Assembly (NCBI GenBank): GCA_902826945.1
Contig: CADEGS010000114.1
Coordinates: 1 to 13,967 of the forward strand
Reading direction: 5' to 3'
Source of the DNA: an uncultured bacterium
GTDB lineage: Bacteria > Planctomycetota > UBA1135 > GCA-002686595
Length of the DNA stretch: 13,967 nucleotides
In this document: piece after piece, positions 1 to 6,493 of the stretch
Position numbering within the stretch: position 1 is the stretch's first letter
How the letters are laid out: the number at the start of each line of letters is the position of its first letter
Translations under genes and position numbers: made by a program
Notes under the pieces: model-generated
Database searches by the model: none
Told to the model about the DNA's origin: nothing
Seen by the model: the letters and a program-made list of their open reading frames with translations, nothing else

Positions 1-8
1 CGCCCCGC

Positions 9-1097
9 TCAGGACATCAACGAGCCCGAGCGCTGCCCGAGCAGCCCCTTCAGCCGGCCCATCACGTTCGAGTGGATCTGGCACACGCGGCTCTCCGTCA
101 GGGCCAGCATCTCGCCGATCTCGCGCATCGTGTGGCCGTACTCGTAGTACTGCTCGATGATGAACCGCTCCTTGTGGGTGAGCGCGCGCGTGATGTAGTG
201 CATCAGGTCGCGGCGGTTCAGCTCGTGGACGGGGTCGATGGCGGTCTTGTCCTCGAGGACCTCGACCTTCTCGACCGAGCCGTCGTCGTCCTCCCACTTC
301 TCCGACAGCGAGAACATCGTCTTCGCGCGCGACTCCTGGATCTCGCGCACGAGGTCGTCGTGCTCCATCTCGAGCGAGCGCGCCAGCTCGGCGTGCGTCG
401 GCTCGCGGCCGTACTCGGCCGTCAGGCGCTGCAGCGCGCGCTCGATCTTGCTGGCCTTGAGGCGCACCAGGCGCGGCACCCAGTCCTGCGAGCGCAGCTG
501 GTCGAGGATCGCGCCGCGGATGCGCGTCGAGCAGTAGGTCTTGAACTTGATCCCGCGGCTGGCGTCGAAGCCGCGGATCGCGTCCATCAGGCCGAACAGG
601 CCGGCGCTGATCAGGTCGTCGAGCTCGATCGACTTCGGCAGCGTCTGCAGCAGGCGCTCGGCGATGTAGCGCACCAGCGGGTAGTGGCGCTCGATCAGGA
701 TGTTGCGCAGCCGGTCGAGCTGCTCCTTCGAGCCGGTCTTGCGCGCGTTGGCCGCCTCCTTGCGGTAGACGCTCCACAGCTCCTCGGTCGGCAGCTCCTC
801 GAGCGGGATGGAGGCCTTGGAGCGCTTGCGCGGGAGCGCCGCGACCGGCTCCGCGACCGGCTCGTCGAGCGGCTTCTCGTCGGCGGCGGCCTTCGCCTGC
901 GCCACCGCCCGCGGGCGCGCCTTGGACTTGGGTGCCGCGGCGTCCGCCGCCTTCTTCGTGGTGGACTTCGCCTGCACGCTCTTGCTCCCGACCTTTCCTG
1001 GGTTCGCGGCACCCTTGCGGGGCACGCTTTGCTTCGTGGCCTTGCGCGGTGCGCGCCGCATCACCCGCTTGCGCGTCGGCTTCTTCTTGGCGCTCAT
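9..1097 (-). CDS. RNA polymerase sigma factor, FliA/WhiG (sigma-28) family, with long basic N-terminal extension
   Basis: This 362-residue protein is a sigma-70 family initiation factor that would direct core RNA polymerase to a dedicated promoter set; in this family these are often flagellar or developmental genes. Residues about 130-209 form region 2, with DLISAGLFGLMDAIRGFD and the FliA hallmark RIRGAILDQLRSQDWVPR. Residues 211-260 match region 3. Region 4 lies at about 292-350, with the helix-turn-helix TMREIGEMLALTESRVCQIH. FliA proteins are usually about 240-260 residues, so the first 100 residues are extra; they are rich in Lys, Arg, Ala and Pro and look disordered. The ATG start has no strong Shine-Dalgarno upstream. 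It lies 94 bases downstream of apt on the same strand and may be co-transcribed. I did not assign a symbol because no flagellar genes are in view and the regulon is unknown. Confidence 0.93.
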   Translation of the reverse strand: MSAKKKPTRKRVMRRAPRKATKQSVPRKGAANPGKVGSKSVQAKSTTKKAADAAAPKSKARPRAVAQAKAAADEKPLDEPVAEPVAALPRKRSKASIPLEELPTEELWSVYRKEAANARKTGSKEQLDRLRNILIERHYPLVRYIAERLLQTLPKSIELDDLISAGLFGLMDAIRGFDASRGIKFKTYCSTRIRGAILDQLRSQDWVPRLVRLKASKIERALQRLTAEYGREPTHAELARSLEMEHDDLVREIQESRAKTMFSLSEKWEDDDGSVEKVEVLEDKTAIDPVHELNRRDLMHYITRALTHKERFIIEQYYEYGHTMREIGEMLALTESRVCQIHSNVMGRLKGLLGQRSGSLMS

Positions 1098-1191
1098 CGG
1101 GTGGATCCGGCGCGGACGGTGCTGCGGAGCGCTGGGATCCGCGGGGGCTCGGCGTGGCGCATCGGTAGGCTCGCGATCCGGGGGCTCGAGA

Positions 1192-1701
1192 TCAGTAGCG
1201 GACGAGGGAATGGACGGGGACCTCCCCGAGCTTGCGCCTGCCGCCGAGGAAGTCGAGCTCGATCACGAAGGCGCAGGCCACCGGTATGCCGCCGATCCGG
1301 CGCACGAGTTTCAAGGCCGCAGCCATGGTTCCTCCGGTGGCGAGCAGATCGTCCACCATCAGCATGCGGGCGCCGCGGCCGGCGGCGTCGGTGTGGATCT
1401 CGATCGTGTCCTTGCCGTACTCGAGCTCGTAGGACTCCGCCGCGGTCTTCCAGGGCAGCTTGCCCGGCTTGCGGATCGGCACGAAGCCCTTGCCCGCGCG
1501 CGCGGCCAGCGCGGCGCCGAACAGGAAGCCGCGCGACTCGATCCCGCATACGATGTCGTAATCGTGGTCCTCGACGGCGAGCTGCAGCCCGTCGAGGGTC
1601 GCCGCCAGGCCGCGCGGGTCCTGCAGGAGCGGCGTGATGTCCTTGAAGACGATGCCGGGCTTGGGGAAGTCCGGCACGTCGCGGATGAGCTGCTCGATCA
1701 C
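1192..1701 (-). CDS. apt: Adenine phosphoribosyltransferase
   Basis: This 169-residue cytosolic enzyme of purine salvage converts adenine and PRPP to AMP and pyrophosphate. The length is normal for the family. The N-terminal DVPDFPKPGIVFKDITPLL (residues 8-26) is characteristic of Apt, as are GIESRGFLFG (53-62) and IRKPGKLP (76-83). The PRPP-binding loop MLMVDDLLATGGTM spans residues 113-126, with its paired Asp and the TGGT turn intact. The start is GTG, chosen because AGGAGG sits 5 bases upstream and the protein begins exactly as Apt proteins do. It is the upstream gene of a possible two-gene unit with the sigma factor at 9-1097, with a 94-base gap. No promoter was recognised upstream. Confidence 0.97.
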   Translation of the reverse strand: MIEQLIRDVPDFPKPGIVFKDITPLLQDPRGLAATLDGLQLAVEDHDYDIVCGIESRGFLFGAALAARAGKGFVPIRKPGKLPWKTAAESYELEYGKDTIEIHTDAAGRGARMLMVDDLLATGGTMAAALKLVRRIGGIPVACAFVIELDFLGGRRKLGEVPVHSLVRY

Positions 1702-1706
1702 GATCT

Positions 1707-1712
1707 CCTCCT
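1707..1712 (-). promoter_or_regulatory. Ribosome binding site of apt
   Basis: Reading the minus strand, AGGAGG lies 5 bases before the GTG at 1701-1699. This near-perfect Shine-Dalgarno fixes the GTG as the apt start. Confidence 0.8.
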
Positions 1713-1974
1713 GGGATCCGACCGCGCCGGGGGAGCCGGTCGGAGCGCAGCGCCCCGACTTTCGGACGGTGCCGGCGATGCCTTGAGCGCGGGGGCGGCA
1801 TTCTTCCCGAGCGCCGTGGCCCGGGGCCAGCGCGGAGTGGCGAGCATCGGGCGCGGGGGGCGCGCGTCCGCGGCCGCGGGGGATCGAGCCCGAGGGCGAG
1901 GAGCGGGAGGCCCGCGGCCGGCGACCGTGGAGCGCTGAAGCCCCCGGCGCGCTCCTCGATCACCAGCGCAAGAC

Positions 1975-2012
1975 GCCGCCATCTGCCCGCCAGAGAGGCT
2001 CCAGATGGTGGC
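1975..2012 (+). other. Inverted repeat / hairpin in the leader of the propeller gene
   Basis: GCCGCCATCTG (1975-1985) can pair with CAGATGGTGGC (2002-2012), giving 11 pairs with one G-U. Inside the 16-base interval GCC (1989-1991) and GGC (1997-1999) can pair around AGAGA. No T-run follows on either strand, so it does not look like an intrinsic terminator. It does not match a riboswitch I recognise. It could be a leader RNA element, a protein-binding palindrome or chance in GC-rich DNA. Confidence 0.45.
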
Positions 2013-2096
2013 CAAGGGCCTTTGGGCTGGTGCCGGGCCTCTGCCTCGGATCGGCTTCGCCCTCGGGTGGTTCCGCAGCAGCCCCAAACCTGAACC

Positions 2097-2118
2097 GGAT
2101 GCCCCCGGGGGGGCGTCC
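2097..2118 (+). other. Strong hairpin just upstream of the propeller-gene start
   Basis: GGATGCCCC (2097-2105) pairs with GGGGCGTCC (2110-2118), giving nine pairs with one wobble around a four-base loop. The stem ends 16 bases before the ATG at 2135 and just upstream of the weak GGGA ribosome binding site. In RNA it would lie against the initiation region and could affect translation. No T-run follows. Confidence 0.5.
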
Positions 2119-2134
2119 TGATGGGAAAGTGACC

Positions 2135-4129
2135 ATGGCTCCGGCGGCCCTTCGCCGGACCTCGGGTCCCGGACGCGGGGCTGCCCTTCGTCGTCCATCG
2201 CCCGCGACCCATCTTCGGAAGCTCCTGATGCTCCTCGTCGCCATGCTCGTCGCAACGGTCTCAACGACGATGCCGCTGGCGAGCGCGCCGGCGGGCAGCG
2301 CTTCCGCGCAGGACGTTCCCCTGGTGCCCGATCGAGCCGCGCTCCGGTACGTCTCCCCGTCGTCGATCGAGCTGGTCCCCCGGCAGGAGGCCCTGCTGAA
2401 GGCCTCCAATGCGGGCGTCCAGGACATCTTCGGCATTGCGGTGGCCGTCGACGGCGACACGCTCGCGGTGGGAGCGGACAGCGAGGACAGCGCGGCCACC
2501 GGCACGAACGGCGACCAGAACGACGGCGGTGCGATCGACTCGGGCGCGGTCTACGTCTTCGTACGGGATGGGGCGAGCTGGAGCCAGCAGGCCTACCTCA
2601 AGGCCTCCAACACCGGCTTCACCGACTACTTCGGAGCCTCGCTGGCCCTCTCGGGGGACACGCTCGTCGTCGGTGCCTGGCGCGAGGACAGCAGCGCGAC
2701 GGGCGTGGACGGCGACCAGACCGACGACGGCGCGATCGATTCAGGCGCGGTCTACGTGTTCGTGCGCGACGGAACGAGCTGGAGCCAGCAGGCCTACCTC
2801 AAGGCCTCGAACACCGGTGCGGGCGATCGGTTCGGGTGGTCCGTCGCGATCGCGGGCGACACGGTCGTCGTCGGTGCTCAGGAGGAGGACAGCGCCGCGA
2901 CGGGGGTGGGCGGCGATCAAGCGAGCAACGGGGCGATGGCCTCGGGCGCGGCCTACGTGTTCGTGCGCGACGGAACGAGCTGGAGCCAGCAGGCCTACCT
3001 CAAGGCCTCGAACACCGGTGCGGGCGATCGGTTCGGCCAGGCGGTGGACCTGTCCGGGGAGCTGGCGGTGATCGGCGCGCACCAGGAGGACAGCGCCGCG
3101 ACCGGCGTGAACGGCGACCAGGCCGGCAACGCTGCCCAGGAATCGGGCGCGGCCTATGTGTTCGAGCGTGACGGCTCGACCTGGAGCCAGGCGGCCTACC
3201 TCAAGGCCTCGAACCCCGAGAGGTTCGACTCCTTCGGCTCTTCGGTCGCCGTCTCGGGAGACACGATCGTCGCCGGCGCCGACGGGGAGGACAGTGCCGC
3301 GACGGGCGTGGACGGCGATCAGGCCAGCAATGCCGCGCCGACCTCGGGCGCGGCGTACGTGTTCGTGCGCGAGGGCTCGACCTGGAGCCAGGGGGCCTAC
3401 CTCAAGGCCTCGAACACCGGAGCCGTCGATCGCTTCGGCACCGCGGTCGCGGTCGCGGGCGATGTCGTCGTCGTCGGGGCCAGGAGCGAGGACAGCTCCG
3501 CGTCGGGGATCGACGGCGACGGGAGCGACGACGGAGCCCCCGATGCTGGCGCCGCCTACGTCTTCGCCCGCGAGGCGGGGAGCTGGAGCCAGACGGCCTA
3601 CGTCAAGGCCTCCGACACGGACGCCGGAGACCAGCTCGGCCGCTCGGTGAGCCTCTCGGACGGGGCGATCGTCGTCGGGGCGCCGACCGAGGACGACCTG
3701 GCCCTGGACGCCGGCGCCGCCTACGTCTACCGGCTCGGCCTCCCCGGGGCCGTCGCCTTCCGCAACGCGGGCGCGAACCCCACGAGCTACGCCGCCGGCC
3801 CGATCGAGACCGGCGGAGCGTTCACGGCCACGGTCGACAACAACGTCGCCGGGCAGCTCGGCTCGCTGCTCTTCGCCTTCGAGGCGCAGGTCGCGGTCCC
3901 GCTGGCGAACGGCGCGACGCTCCTGTGCCTGGACCTGGGCAGCGGCGAGCTCTTCACCGGCGCGAACCTCGCGCCCACCTCGAGCGCCGGCGGGGTCGAC
4001 GGCTATGACTTCCTGGTGCCCGACGAGCCCGCGCTGGTCGGCCTGTGCTTCTCCTCCCAGGCGATCCAGCTCGGCAACCCGCCGTTCGCTCTCTCGAACG
4101 CGCAGGACTTCACCGTCGGGGGCTTCTGA
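2135..4129 (+). CDS. Secreted seven-bladed FG-GAP (FG-GAP_2-type) propeller protein with shared C-terminal module (copy A)
   Basis: This 664-residue protein is predicted to be exported. A basic n-region ends in HLRKLL, followed by a hydrophobic stretch (about 30-42) and a plausible cleavage after ASA near residue 58. From about residue 86 come seven repeats of about 66 residues, each following the pattern AYLKASNTG-x-GD-x-FG, GDT-x-VVGA, EDS-x-ATG-x-x-GDQ and SGAAYVFVRDG-x-SWSQ. This fits FG-GAP/integrin-alpha-like blades; seven make a closed beta-propeller. Residues 541-664 form the module shared with the genes at 4129 and 9744. The ligand is unknown. I chose the ATG at 2135 (weak GGGA 8 bases upstream); an in-frame GTG at 2030 would add 35 residues of non-coding character, and the ATG at 2228 would remove the basic n-region. 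The stop overlaps the next start (TGATG), so the two are probably translated together. Confidence 0.88.
   Translation: MAPAALRRTSGPGRGAALRRPSPATHLRKLLMLLVAMLVATVSTTMPLASAPAGSASAQDVPLVPDRAALRYVSPSSIELVPRQEALLKASNAGVQDIFGIAVAVDGDTLAVGADSEDSAATGTNGDQNDGGAIDSGAVYVFVRDGASWSQQAYLKASNTGFTDYFGASLALSGDTLVVGAWREDSSATGVDGDQTDDGAIDSGAVYVFVRDGTSWSQQAYLKASNTGAGDRFGWSVAIAGDTVVVGAQEEDSAATGVGGDQASNGAMASGAAYVFVRDGTSWSQQAYLKASNTGAGDRFGQAVDLSGELAVIGAHQEDSAATGVNGDQAGNAAQESGAAYVFERDGSTWSQAAYLKASNPERFDSFGSSVAVSGDTIVAGADGEDSAATGVDGDQASNAAPTSGAAYVFVREGSTWSQGAYLKASNTGAVDRFGTAVAVAGDVVVVGARSEDSSASGIDGDGSDDGAPDAGAAYVFAREAGSWSQTAYVKASDTDAGDQLGRSVSLSDGAIVVGAPTEDDLALDAGAAYVYRLGLPGAVAFRNAGANPTSYAAGPIETGGAFTATVDNNVAGQLGSLLFAFEAQVAVPLANGATLLCLDLGSGELFTGANLAPTSSAGGVDGYDFLVPDEPALVGLCFSSQAIQLGNPPFALSNAQDFTVGGF
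2752..3036 (+). repeat. Exact 84-base repeat between adjacent propeller blades
   Basis: Bases 2752-2835 appear identical to 2953-3036, at an offset of 201 bases (67 codons, one blade). The block covers the end of one blade (YVFVRDGTSWSQ) and the start of the next (QAYLKASNTGAGDRFG). Other blades keep the protein pattern but differ in codons, so this pair was probably copied or converted recently. Read by eye. Confidence 0.8.
3782..3975 (+). repeat. Near-identical long repeat, copy 1 (C-terminal module of propeller A)
   Basis: This 194-base stretch matches 5620-5813 at an offset of 1838 bases with, by eye, one difference: C at 3810 versus T at 5648, changing Thr to Ile. Similarity continues less strictly on both sides. 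It lies inside the shared C-terminal module. Confidence 0.85.
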
Positions 4130-5967
4130 TGGCCGTCCTTGCGATCTTGTCCCTGCTCTCCGCGCTGGCCACCGGGGAGGTCTCCGCCCTTCCGACGGGC
4201 TACCTGAAGGCCTCGAACACGGACGCTCTCGACCACCTGGGAGGCGCCGTGGCGGCCTCCGGCGACACCATCGTGGTCGGGGCGCCCCTCGAGGACAGCG
4301 CGTCGGCCGGCGTCGGAGGCGACCAGGCGGACGACTCCCTCGAGGGTGCCGGCGCCGCCTACGTGTTTACGTGGAACGGCTCGAGCTGGATGCAGCAGGC
4401 CTACCTGAAGGCCTCGAATCCCGACGGGTTCGACAGCTTCGGCGGCTCGGTGGCGATCGACGGCGACACGATCGTCGTCGGCGCCTGGCAGGAGGACGGC
4501 GGCGCCAACGGGGACGAGGCGGACGACAGCGTCGCGAACTCCGGCGCGGCCTACGTGTTCGTCCGCACCGGCTCGACCTGGACCCAGCAGGCGTACCTGA
4601 AGGCCTCGACCCCGGACCTCGGCGACGGCTTCGGCTTCTCCGTCGGCGTGGCCGGGGACACGGTCGTCGTCGGAGCGCCCTTCGAGGACAGCTCTGCCAC
4701 CGGCATCGACGGCGACCAGACGAGCCGTGGCCGACCGGAGTCCGGGGCGATCTACGTGTTCGAGCGCAGCGGGACCGCCTGGACCCAGGCGGCCTACGGC
4801 AAGGCCTCGAACACGGACAGTGGCGACAACTTCGGCGTCGCCGTCGCCGTCGGCTCCGACGACCTCGTCATCGCCGGCGCCATCTTCGAGGACAGCCCGG
4901 CCACCGGTGTGAACGGCGACGGGTCCCTCGACTCGGCCCAGAGCGCTGGCGCGGCGTACGTGTTCGCGCGCAGCGGCTCGACCTGGGCGCAGGAGGCCTA
5001 CCTCAAGGCCTCCAACGCGGAGGCCGGCGACGGCTTCGGCTCCTCCGTCGCGGCAGCGGGAGAAACCGTGATCGTCGGAGCCGCGACCGAGGACAGCAGC
5101 GCCACGGGGGTGAACGGCGACCAGACGAGCAACGGCACGGGAGCCGCCGGGGCCGCCTACGTGTTCGTGCGCAGCGCCGGCGTCTGGAGCCAGCAGGCCT
5201 ACTTGAAGACTTCGAACCCGGACGTGACCGACCGCTTCGGCGAGGCCGTGGCGGTCTGTGGCGACGTGGCGGTCGTCGGGGCCGCGCGGGAGGACGGCGC
5301 CGCCAGCGGCGTCGACGGCGACGGATCGAGCAACGCCGCACCGGAATCGGGAGCCGCCTACCTGTTCCACCGCAGCGCAGCGGCCTGGAGTCCGGGTGCC
5401 TACCTCAAGGCGTCCAACACGGACGCGGCGGACAGCTTCGGCACGTCGGTGGCGACCGGCGGCGGGCACGTGGTCGTCGGCGCCCTCCTCGAGGACAGCG
5501 CTGCCCTGGGCGTGGACGGTGACGGGGAGGATGACGGCGCCTCGGCGGCCGGCGCAGCCTACGCATTCGCCCTCGGTCTGGCCCCGGCGGTCGCTTTCCG
5601 CAACGCGGGCACGAACCCGACGAGCTACGCCGCCGGCCCGATCGAGATCGGCGGAGCGTTCACGGCCACGGTCGACAACAACGTCGCCGGGCAGCTCGGC
5701 TCGCTGCTCTTCGCCTTCGAGGCGCAGGTCGCGGTCCCGCTGGCGAACGGCGCGACGCTCCTGTGCCTGGACCTGGGCAGCGGCGAGCTCTTCACCGGCG
5801 CGAACCTCGCGCCGAGCTCGAGCGCCGGCGGCATGGACTCCTACGACGTCGCGGTGCCCGACGACCCGACGCTCCTCGGCCTCGCCTTCTCCTCCCAGGC
5901 GATCCAGTTCGGCAGCCCGCCGTTCGTGCTCTCGAACGCGCAGGACTTCACGATCGGGGGCTTCTGA
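4129..5967 (+). CDS. Secreted seven-bladed FG-GAP (FG-GAP_2-type) propeller protein with shared C-terminal module (copy B)
   Basis: This 612-residue paralogue of the preceding gene starts with a hydrophobic signal sequence (MAVLAILSLLSALATG, possible cleavage after VSA at residue 20). Seven blades of about 66 residues follow (about 23-488), with the same pattern AYLKASN, D-x-FG, VVGA, EDS-x-ATG and GAAYVF. The C-terminal module occupies about 489-612 and ends SNAQDFTIGGF. The ATG overlaps the previous stop (TGATG), with GGGGG six bases upstream, pointing to translational coupling. The n-region lacks Lys/Arg; an in-frame GTG at 4045 would add a basic HRRG segment but would overlap the previous gene by 85 bases, so I prefer 4129. 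The last 20 bases overlap the convergent gene at 5948. Function is probably extracellular or envelope binding; the partner is unknown. Confidence 0.88.
   Translation: MAVLAILSLLSALATGEVSALPTGYLKASNTDALDHLGGAVAASGDTIVVGAPLEDSASAGVGGDQADDSLEGAGAAYVFTWNGSSWMQQAYLKASNPDGFDSFGGSVAIDGDTIVVGAWQEDGGANGDEADDSVANSGAAYVFVRTGSTWTQQAYLKASTPDLGDGFGFSVGVAGDTVVVGAPFEDSSATGIDGDQTSRGRPESGAIYVFERSGTAWTQAAYGKASNTDSGDNFGVAVAVGSDDLVIAGAIFEDSPATGVNGDGSLDSAQSAGAAYVFARSGSTWAQEAYLKASNAEAGDGFGSSVAAAGETVIVGAATEDSSATGVNGDQTSNGTGAAGAAYVFVRSAGVWSQQAYLKTSNPDVTDRFGEAVAVCGDVAVVGAAREDGAASGVDGDGSSNAAPESGAAYLFHRSAAAWSPGAYLKASNTDAADSFGTSVATGGGHVVVGALLEDSAALGVDGDGEDDGASAAGAAYAFALGLAPAVAFRNAGTNPTSYAAGPIEIGGAFTATVDNNVAGQLGSLLFAFEAQVAVPLANGATLLCLDLGSGELFTGANLAPSSSAGGMDSYDVAVPDDPTLLGLAFSSQAIQFGSPPFVLSNAQDFTIGGF
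5620..5813 (+). repeat. Near-identical long repeat, copy 2 (C-terminal module of propeller B)
   Basis: Second copy of the 194-base block at 3782-3975, with one substitution at 5648. The rest of the two genes is much more diverged. Confidence 0.85.
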
Positions 5968-6493
5968 GCGAGGCGCCGGCCGCGCGCTCGATCGCCTCGA
6001 CCAGGCGGCGGTGGTGCGCGTGGTGGATCTCGGCGAAGCGCAGCCAGGCGACCGCGTCGAGGCAGCCGAGCGCCGGGTGACGCAGCGTCGCGCGCGAGCG
6101 GGCCAGCGCCGGCAGCGCGGGAGCGAGGCGCAGGACCGCCTCGCGCGCCGCGCCGAGGCCGCTCGCGATCGCCTCGGGCGTCGCCTCGGCGGGCAGCGTG
6201 CGCTCGGGCGCGCGCCCGCGCCCGCGCGGGATGCGGCCGACGAGGAGCACGAAGCGCCCGGCCGGCGTCGGGCCGCCGCCGTCGCTCGCCGCCGTGCCCG
6301 CGGCGGCGCGCTCCAGCCAGGCGAGGATGCCGAGGGTGGCGCGCCAGGCGTGCTCGAGGTGCTGGCCGACGCTCCAGGCCGAGAGCGCCGGCGCGCGCCG
6401 CGCAAGCCCGGCCGCGTCCGCGGCGCGCGCGAGGGCGCGCTCGAGCTCGCGCAGGAGGCCCGCGTGGGCGCGCCGCGCGCGCGCGAGCCTCAC
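5948..6493 (-). CDS. DinB/DUF1569-like putative metal-binding four-helix protein
   Basis: This 181-residue protein resembles the DinB superfamily, closest in pattern to DUF1569. LSAWSVGQHLEHAWRA (about 37-52) places His45 and His48 on the second helix. HPALGCLDAVAWLRFAEIHH (139-158) followed by AHHRRL (159-164) gives the C-terminal His cluster typical of the family's metal site. Members are small cytosolic helical bundles; some act as thiol-dependent transferases, but many have no known role and none is assigned here. The start is GTG, overlapping the stop of the upstream kinase as GTGA. It is the third gene of the sigma-kinase operon, and its 3' end runs 20 bases into the convergent propeller gene. 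The DNA at its start is an unbroken CG alternation (6474-6485). Confidence 0.75.
   Translation of the reverse strand: MRLARARRAHAGLLRELERALARAADAAGLARRAPALSAWSVGQHLEHAWRATLGILAWLERAAAGTAASDGGGPTPAGRFVLLVGRIPRGRGRAPERTLPAEATPEAIASGLGAAREAVLRLAPALPALARSRATLRHPALGCLDAVAWLRFAEIHHAHHRRLVEAIERAAGASLRSPRS

Larger units (their letters stand above)
1713..2134. other. Long gene-free stretch: upstream region of apt and leader of the propeller gene
   Basis: No convincing gene is present. Open frames crossing this stretch on either strand show no recognisable domain and read like low-complexity Arg/Gly/Pro shadow sequence. It separates apt (minus) from the secreted propeller gene (plus), so it must hold a promoter for at least the latter, but I found no clear -35/-10 pair. 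Its right half holds two strong inverted repeats, listed separately. A three-codon frame (ATG GGA AAG TGA, 2121-2132) ends two bases before the likely start at 2135. Confidence 0.6.

Noticed and set aside
72..1637. A 521-codon plus-strand open frame across the sigma factor and apt
   Set aside because: Antisense to two clear genes and made of Arg/Leu/Ala low-complexity sequence.
2030..2134. GTG at 2030 as the start of the first propeller gene
   Set aside because: The added 35 residues look non-coding, pass through the strong hairpin at 2097-2118 and would bury the signal peptide far from the N-terminus.
1698..2264. A minus-strand open frame of 188 codons upstream of apt
   Set aside because: No recognisable domain, runs through the leader hairpins and ends inside the apt start region; amino-acid make-up is typical of shadow frames.
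2386..3740. Regular ~200-base repeats as a possible CRISPR or tandem satellite
   Set aside because: The repeats are in frame, encode propeller blades and lack short conserved repeats separated by unique spacers.
4003..6405. An 800-codon open frame on the minus strand opposite the propeller genes
   Set aside because: Its translation is periodic Val/Arg/Gly-rich sequence mirroring the blade repeats of the plus-strand gene, with no domain and no signal of its own. GC-rich DNA gives long antisense frames.
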